64,000 nt of DNA. Source: Bremerella sp. TYQ1. GTDB taxonomy: Bacteria > Planctomycetota > Planctomycetia > Pirellulales > Pirellulaceae. Every line of letters starts with the position of its first letter. Within the stretch, counting starts at the first letter, position 1. Positions 60,001 to 64,000 of the stretch are shown in pieces. Position numbers and translations under genes: made by a program. The DNA lies in NCBI RefSeq assembly GCF_020150455.1, contig NZ_CP083740.1, positions 3,286,001 through 3,350,000 of the forward strand, in the 5' to 3' direction. A model generated the notes under the pieces. That model was not told the origin of the DNA. It saw only the letters and a program-made list of their open reading frames with translations, and did no database searches.

Positions 60001-62501
60001 AGCGTGGCCGTTTCGACATTACCGAGGATAATCCCTGGCTGCATCGAATCGACTTGGGTGAATGTGGCAGAAGTGGTTGCTTTCGCGGTGGCCCCGGATG
60101 CGAATGAGATCTGATCGACCGCATCGACCGTTAAGACATTCGTTTCGATGGGCCCGACGACAACGCTTCCGGTGTTCGACGTCAACGCGGCCGAGTTACT
60201 TGCATTGATAGTGGTGCCAGAAGCAACGCCGACGTTGGCATCGGCATTCACGATCAGCGTGTCTGTTTCGATGTTGCCCAAAGTTATGCCGGTACCAACA
60301 CCATTCTGCGTCAATGTGACCGAGGTAGTCGCGTCGATCGTCGTTCCGGTGTCTTGCGAGATTGCGTCGGTCGCGGTGACATCGACCGTGTCGGCATTGA
60401 TGTTCCCGAGCACAATTGCGTTGGTATCGTTCAGCGTGACCGTCCCGGCATCTGCCATCGCTCCGCTAACCGTTACTACGCCAACGAAATCGTTCGCTTT
60501 ATCAAGTGTAACGGCCGCCCCATCTTCGACGGTCAGGTTCGTCGTGCCATCGACCGTCAAGTCGCCGTCGATCTGCCCAATTCCATTGGTATTCGTGGTG
60601 ACGGTCAAGTTGCCTTGTACGGCGCTGCTTCCCTTGAAAGAGAAGCCGTCATCTTCTTTCAGGAATGCATGGCTCGTCGGCGAAGCGCCTGTTGTGTTCA
60701 GCGTGACTTCATTAAGCTGATGCCCTTCGGCGTCGGTCGTGTTGTCGAGCTTGATCGACTCGCCGGTAAAGCTGGCCAATCCGGTTACCGATACGATCGA
60801 CGCGGTGGTCGAATCTTTCAGTTCTCCGGTCGCGATGACATCGAGTGTCGTGGCGGTAATGCTACCGAGGGTCACCGCGGAAGTATCGTTCAGCGTTACC
60901 ACGTTTCCGCTGGCGTTGACGATCCCTTGAAATTCGTTTGCGCCGCCCAGCGTGATGTTGTTTCCAGCGGTGAACGTCGCGTCATTGGATACGGTTACCG
61001 TGCCACTTTGCGAGATGTTATTCGTCGCAGTGACTTCCAAGTCCGCAGCGTTGATCGTGCCGAGAGTTAAGTCGGCCTCGCTGTCGTCGAGCTTAACGGT
61101 ACCTGCGGCAAGCGTTGCCCCTTGTGCGGAGACGGTTCCGAACTTATTGCTGCCACTTGTCGCCAACAGAATGTCCAAGCCGTTGCCAGCCGTAAACGTG
61201 CTGACGCCGCTGACTTGAATGCCTGTGGCGGTCTGGGAAATGGCCCCTGCGGTAGCGACATTGAGGGTGGACGCGTGAACGTCGTCCAGCTGCAAGTCAT
61301 CCACGTTGGTGTCGCTATCAGCAATCTCGACGATGGATGCGGCTCCTCCTTTTCCAGTCGCGGAAATGATTTTGAACTCATTCGCGGCTGAGGTATCCAG
61401 ATCTATCACCTGACCAATTCCTGAGATGAATGTGGCCGTATCGGTGACTTTTACACCGGTCGTGGTCTGCGTGATCGAACCATTGGTAACCGAAAGATCA
61501 AGACTCGTCGCATTCACATCGTCCAGAATGACGCTGCCTACGGTCACGTCGACATCGACGATCTGACCACTCAGGCTGACATGTCCGGCAAACGAGTTGC
61601 CAGCTTGATCCAAGGTGATGTTGCCGCTGGCCTGGAAGATGGCGGTTTCCTGAGCAGGATCGACGATCGAAAGATTATCAACGGTTATCGTGTCGAAGGC
61701 ATCCTGCGTGATGTTGCCGCCGGTCGAGACGACCTGCAGTTTGGCGACATTGATATCTTCTAAAATGATATCGTCGACATCACTGACGGAAGCCTCAATA
61801 TTATTCCCTATGGCCCGGAAGTAATCGAAATCGTGCGAACCTGCCGATAGGTCAACACTAACCGAACCAAGGGCCCCTAAGGCGTCGATCTCCAAATTGG
61901 CAGCAGTCAATTCACCACTGACCGCGTCGACGATGTTCGTCTCAAAATCGCCGAAATTTGTTACCAGGAATCGATCGGTCGTCAGCTTTCCGTCGATCTG
62001 CAGAAGATTGTTATCCGTATCAAATAGATCGGCAACGTATTCAAAATCGTTGGTGACCGAGAAGTCGGCTCCAAATTCAATGGTTACTAAGTCGACGTTC
62101 ATAAGCTCGACGTCGCTAGATAGAACCCCCGTCAACTCGGTCCCCATCCCGATTCCCAGGAATGTCAACGTCGAGTTACCATTGGTGTCGTCGAAGACGG
62201 ACAAGTCGTCTAGCGACGTAACCGTATTGACGAATGGGTCACCGACCAGCGTGGCCCCAGTCACCTCTAGAAAGCCGCCGCCGTTGCGACCAATGGAAAC
62301 GTCCGCACCGGCCGCGTCGTAGACGATCGTCAGCGAATTCGCGACGTTGTCGTACGTCGCCGTGGCTGCCAAGACCACACGGGGCTCGAGTTCCCGGAAG
62401 CGGAGCTTAGTATCGTATTGCTCTTGGAATGCTTGCTGCGCGCGGACTTTGGGGCTGGTCTTCTGGCCAAAGATACGCTTCCAGAGGCTCTGCTTTTTCA
62501 T
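54006..62501 (-). CDS. Giant LEPR-motif surface/secreted repeat protein
   Basis: 2,831 residues. The N-terminal ~55 residues are basic and end in KLRFRELEPRVVLAA, the planctomycete LEPR-XLL motif that seems to act as an export/sorting signal. From ~200 to ~2,000 the protein is built of ~41-residue repeats rich in Thr, Asp and Val (type TSVxLTSNxxSITLGDI then TxxLTVTAxxxI), predicted as parallel beta-helix. Two consecutive 246-base units near the middle are almost identical. A final ~400-residue region is not repetitive and ends in a polar, Arg-rich tail (RLQRRVRQWLD). No autotransporter barrel or cell-wall anchor is visible. ATG at 62501 places the basic signal at the N-terminus; the frame runs 30 codons further. 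Likely an adhesin or envelope structural protein; exact role unknown. Confidence 0.85.
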   Translation of the reverse strand: MKKQSLWKRIFGQKTSPKVRAQQAFQEQYDTKLRFRELEPRVVLAATATYDNVANSLTIVYDAAGADVSIGRNGGGFLEVTGATLVGDPFVNTVTSLDDLSVFDDTNGNSTLTFLGIGMGTELTGVLSSDVELMNVDLVTIEFGADFSVTNDFEYVADLFDTDNNLLQIDGKLTTDRFLVTNFGDFETNIVDAVSGELTAANLEIDALGALGSVSVDLSAGSHDFDYFRAIGNNIEASVSDVDDIILEDINVAKLQVVSTGGNITQDAFDTITVDNLSIVDPAQETAIFQASGNITLDQAGNSFAGHVSLSGQIVDVDVTVGSVILDDVNATSLDLSVTNGSITQTTTGVKVTDTATFISGIGQVIDLDTSAANEFKIISATGKGGAASIVEIADSDTNVDDLQLDDVHASTLNVATAGAISQTATGIQVSGVSTFTAGNGLDILLATSGSNKFGTVSAQGATLAAGTVKLDDSEADLTLGTINAADLEVTATNNISQSGTVTVSNDATFTAGNNITLGGANEFQGIVNASGNVVTLNDTSAVTLGSITATTLDVIATGELKDSTTASIVSVTGLASFTGESIKLDNTTDAEGHQLNEVTLNTTGASPTSHAFLKEDDGFSFKGSSAVQGNLTVTTNTNGIGQIDGDLTVDGTTNLTVEDGAAVTLDKANDFVGVVTVSGAMADAGTVTLNDTNAIVLGNINADTVDVTATDAISQDTGTTIDATTSVTLTQNGVGTGITLGNIETDTLIVNADANVGVASGTTINASNSAALTSNTGSVVVGPIETNVLTVDAVDQISFASGATAKATTSATFTQVDSMQPGIILGNVETATLIATAGASISQETGTSITATTSADITSNQKSVTVGAISTDALTVTALEEISFATGTLAQAATSAKFVQNGAATDPGITLGNVQTLNLTVDSQAGVAQQAMTTLDIGGITTVKAGDGKDVTLFNAGNDFTGAVSVSSDGGTPATVKILDADTLLLGNIEADMLQLEATTGNITQAMGTALDIEGTTLATVAGTFDVLLNKAANDFTGAVSVTGASTAGEVEISDGNSLVLGDIDADKLTATAVAAISQATGTSIDADTSASLDAGTTIALGDITTPMLTLISGDAITQAEGSLQVSGMTTIEVGAGVDVTLLQPGNNFGSISVNDGLVDYAGEVKFFDSADGIVLKNIQADVLEVEADGMAGTITQMAGTTIDATTSVKLDAESTLSFEDIVSPSVELISGGAMTLGSVAATTLTVTSGGAVDQAAMTSLKITDMTTVTVGTGENVDLSAAANEFNSIGVTGTGATTAGDVTIVDADGGIVLKDIIAENLSVTVNDTIDTVDVTQLMATSVAVSSTTTITNNTGGNVTLANAGNLFNEIGVTTQKGVTRGDVTLVDEEDGLVFNNIIAANLTATINDTADVVGVSQNGGQTLDVTSMITITNTTGGDVDLSNAMNKIAMIEVTSVDGMTRGNVTITDDYDGLVLKNIVANDLTVTADDVDDDMVVDISQLAATTIDTTGLSTFTNSTGGKIDLSEVGNEFVEFTATSEDAITTDVGDIIVNDDAGALLIHDVQGASLDVDAVGAISQMGGTSINTADSVDLTSETSTVTLGDIMTDKLTVVAEQAIETDLATTVNATTSVDLTSNTQSITLGDINTTDLTATAQLDIDSNLGTTLDAEETVTLTSIKGGITLHDIETKVLLVEAELAIDTQASTTIDALTSVDLTSHTQSITLGDINTTDLTATAQLDVDSNLGTTLDAEESVTLTSKMGGITLHDIETKVLKAEAELAIDTQTATTIDALTSVELTSNTESITLGDINTTDLTATAELAINANPLTTIDSETTVTLTSNMSTVEVANIETKTLTISAGGDISQQEDTLLTIETKTDLTLTAAGSITLLNDGDTDVCLDLDPTDGNDLSADVNLTVAVPANLLNFEILNINAAADIPTGDLTAILPAGTITDLTLKFTQAPLVTLPQIKIMGDLSIESGGDIQQSASVAVGNAATFVANEIHLASMFGHNLNVTGHATFVARTGEIEVGVVSKAIDSIDRGENSAAIVNFDSITFNAVGATGHVTIAEDSTMQLKSGEICMVEVENFAQTAVLNSTGNIVTLADAKLTVADLASFFATNVDLGNAAGSEVDLRILYMVADNASIVEMSDFNGADPNNTALSIVDGTTVSGTAAIQTGGHLIQVNDIHSDSNFTQVEMTNALLVADGAILITNASIDTLAASAGGVGQTTLNVTPGSALSLATAGVTAINSDSGFMTKSTLTTDAIDPFLPDQNSDAFAAPARATGFDAAVGEDYSIVVRNNGDLLIDTVSDVVGGISSVDGLRTYGGMAGDVFLRAVGAGADLTFGGAAPAGAIVGLANNGVITALAQGQVEITTNYALIVTAGTNPDIAAALAAVTTIEPFVDNPVSPYEIDNTAPPTNDGPVYSRIPGNSDTYVLPTQTTVDSLATIVVDMLGQPGGTNEMDFEITMDFGDGTGLQVFTFADLINADTALQHAIPWEFATTNAFTTVTLNAFNSPQINLFESVVNDTTFNNLSVVVDTFNIFFLTPIDFVPEMPEFVPPQNPYVTPIIIQEPSVTPYAALTEIADDTRVATQIDGVTVVQVDPSDFMEIGEEIELDDDFMTLDAVKEYIQNGDQFPPGLYKIEILYPGSEVPEEHFYWKQDRPDPFDLFSRSTKPISPSAAELAAVERTQSQLSAEEVWAREYDKWFPGVSAESDADAFSVPSAEGEESSGDVLPSEQDIVFQRVSQVDLQAIDRVTDRLRAKRLAARDGLQNAMVGGAALMAAVGAQARRDEEEAADDASPNQEAENDLGPAPLNRLQRRVRQWLD
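57067..57558 (-). repeat. Tandem 246-bp repeats inside the LEPR gene
   Basis: Units at 57067-57312 and 57313-57558 start with the same GTGTTGATGTCACCGAGTG and are nearly identical; a third begins at 57559 and diverges after ~60 bases. 246 bases equal 82 codons, two 41-residue protein repeats, so the frame is kept. Likely recent duplication by slippage or unequal recombination. Confidence 0.85.
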
Positions 62502-62951
62502 GGTTCGCTGCTCAGCGTGCGGCAAGGAGAGGCAGGAACTCGTTAGGATGGGACCGATCAAGGAGGAGAGCGCGGAACAAGGAGGCCGCAAATTGCCTAT
62601 TTTGCGCTAAATCCCCCAGACTAACGAATTCTCAGATAGAAGTTCATTCAAGTCACGGTCCTGTGGGATGTCAATGAACTTCCTATGAAATTGAATAAGG
62701 CCCCGTTATTTCCTTCAAATACCCCTCTGCGGGAGACCATCGTCCCTTAGGCAAATGCCTTGCTACGGGCAAAACCGTGATGAATGGGCGAATCACAATA
62801 GGCAAACTAGATAAACCCTTTCATTTGCCCCCATAATTGTGTGGGGGACGTTCTGTGACGGTCGAAAGAACCAAGGACGTCGCTGCCTCTGGGGAGCGGG
62901 TCGAGTCGGTGTGCCTATCGAGTGCCACGTCTGGATAGAGGATTCCTCGCA
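62502..62951. other. 450-base divergent intergenic region
   Basis: Between the LEPR gene (minus) and the last gene (plus). No coding frame is supported. It contains the 10-bp inverted repeat at 62639-62682, a short AGGCAAATGCCT dyad near 62750, and GAGGATT before the last gene's ATG as ribosome-binding site. Confidence 0.45.
62639..62682. promoter_or_regulatory. 10-bp perfect inverted repeat upstream of the LEPR gene
   Basis: GAAGTTCATT (62639-62648) and AATGAACTTC (62673-62682) with a 24-base spacer, about 140 bases before the LEPR start codon. Could be an operator with two half-sites or a leader stem-loop. Confidence 0.4.
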
Positions 62952-63956
62952 ATGCCCAGCGTCTTGCAAATACAGAAACTTTGCTTTCACCACCTTGGCC
63001 GAGCTACCGCTCTGCTGATGCTGACGCTATGCCTGGTGAGCACTCTTTCTGCGGCAGAACCGACCACGAAGCCACGCTTGCGCATTCATCCGGTCACTTC
63101 CCAGAAGACCATGCAGCGTTCGGCGACCATTCGCCAAACCGGCGGTACGTCTCCCTCGACACTGAAACCAGTCGTCAAAGCAGCTGCCATGACGCTGCTT
63201 CAGCCAGAGCCTCCTGCTGCTGATCCGACGCCGATCGTTCCACCGATTGTCGAACCAGCTGCACCGACAGCTCCAACACCGCAACTAGACGCTCCAATGC
63301 CGATGCCAATGGTCGATCCACCTGTTGCGCCGCTGGCTCAACCGATGTCGCCCCCAGCAGTCAGTCCATCTGATTCGGCGCCATCGGCCCCGCAGCCGTT
63401 GCCTTCGCTGGCCAATGATCGTGGACGGCTGACGGGCAAGCCTGACAGCTTCTTCGAGAGCTTGACCCCGGAAGACCGCGAGCTGCTCTACGATGGCAAG
63501 CTGCCGGATCAGTTTGGAATCGGCCGCACGTTCGACTACGAAATCGACGGCAAGGAAGTGACTCCGCCAACCAATATTGCGGCGAAAGTGTTCTCGCAAG
63601 AACCTGTCGAAGACTTCCCTAACGGTTATCACCGCGATTGGTATCCGATGGTGGCCATGTGGGAAGCCCCAGCACTGTACCATCGTCCGCTCTACTTCGA
63701 GGAAGTCAACCTCGAACGTTATGGCCACACGCATAAGCATTTGCAGCCGGTGTTCTCGGCGGCCCATTTCTTCGGCAACACGTTGGCTTTGCCATACAAG
63801 ATGGGTGCCTATCCACCGTGCGAACGGATTTATACGCTTGGCCATTATCGACCTGGCGATTGTAACCCGCACGATATCCACACGACACCGTTTACCTGGA
63901 AGGGTGTCATCTACACCGGGGCCGTTTACTCCGGCGTTGGCGCTGCATTTCCTTAG
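62952..63956 (+). CDS. Exported protein of unknown function with Pro-rich linker
   Basis: 334 residues. Signal peptide about 1-35 (ATALLMLTLCLVSTLSAAEP). Residues ~70-160 are Pro/Ala/Met-rich and disordered (PPAADPTPIVPPI, MPMPMVDPP). The last ~170 residues form a compact domain rich in Tyr, His and Pro: GRTFDYEIDGKEV, PMVAMWEAPALYHRPLYFEEVNLERYG, GHYRPGDCNPHD and a Gly/Tyr-rich end (WKGVIYTGAVYSGVGAAFP). I do not recognise the domain. The ATG at 62952 follows GAGGATTCC; a GTG ten codons upstream is less likely. No downstream gene is visible in the window. Confidence 0.75.
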   Translation: MPSVLQIQKLCFHHLGRATALLMLTLCLVSTLSAAEPTTKPRLRIHPVTSQKTMQRSATIRQTGGTSPSTLKPVVKAAAMTLLQPEPPAADPTPIVPPIVEPAAPTAPTPQLDAPMPMPMVDPPVAPLAQPMSPPAVSPSDSAPSAPQPLPSLANDRGRLTGKPDSFFESLTPEDRELLYDGKLPDQFGIGRTFDYEIDGKEVTPPTNIAAKVFSQEPVEDFPNGYHRDWYPMVAMWEAPALYHRPLYFEEVNLERYGHTHKHLQPVFSAAHFFGNTLALPYKMGAYPPCERIYTLGHYRPGDCNPHDIHTTPFTWKGVIYTGAVYSGVGAAFP

Positions 63957-64000
63957 TGGTAACAGACGCTTTTGCGTCGCTTACGAGAAGAAGCGGAAGT

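Noticed and set aside
1..64000. tRNA, rRNA, complete insertion sequences and phage genes
   Set aside because: None was recognisable by eye on either strand; apart from hcp, vgrG, PAAR and the TssBC-like gene nothing phage-like is present.

Overview
The window looks like a chromosomal segment from a planctomycete, most likely of the Pirellulaceae (Blastopirellula/Bremerella-like). Grounds: a PVC-type heme-binding domain protein cut by the left edge, a DUF1559 pseudopilin, an SHD1-domain secreted protein, a WD40-repeat Ser/Thr kinase, a giant LEPR-motif surface protein, and LPS heptose genes. Genus is inference; no rRNA or tRNA gene was seen.

Layout. 1-8.8 kb: tail of a heme-binding-domain protein, a stand-alone ribosomal protein S18 gene, a hotdog thioesterase, a translationally coupled operon (prenyltransferase-beta-like protein, LolD-type ATPase, large FtsX-type permease), a five-TM protein and a small unknown protein. 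Spacers from 7.3 to 11 kb carry degenerate palindromic repeats and a MITE-like element. 9.1-12.1 kb: hldE and waaF for LPS heptose. 12.2-14.4 kb, minus strand: an acyl-CoA-dehydrogenase-like flavoprotein, cysC and a BON protein. 15-25 kb: alpha-glucan phosphorylase, SHD1/beta-propeller protein, a signal-less peptidoglycan-binding/L,D-transpeptidase-like protein, an ABM-domain membrane protein, a DUF1559 pseudopilin with a small lipoprotein, a DUF456 protein and a deoxyhypusine-synthase-family enzyme.

25-53.8 kb is the remarkable part: an atypical type VI secretion (T6SS) neighbourhood. On the minus strand lie a TssB-TssC-like fusion and an FHA protein with a DUF4123-like tail. Divergent to them run a SAM methyltransferase, a giant one-pass membrane protein with a caspase-like domain lacking the catalytic Cys, a Cys-rich lipoprotein, a second giant protein with the same degenerate caspase-like domain plus a vWA domain, then hcp, vgrG and a PAAR gene. 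A second FHA protein and a very large Ser/Thr kinase converge on them. The kinase tail carries eight QT[I/L] motifs that could be phospho-threonine docking sites for the FHA domains. No canonical ClpV, TssE/F/G/K or TssL/M gene is present, so the core must lie elsewhere or be replaced. My working model, an inference, is a contractile apparatus anchored by the two giant membrane proteins and the lipoprotein and controlled by threonine phosphorylation.

54-62.5 kb is one 2,831-residue repeat-rich LEPR protein; the last kb holds a secreted protein of unknown function. Start codons were moved downstream of the longest reading frame where ribosome-binding sites, signal peptides or family boundaries support it.
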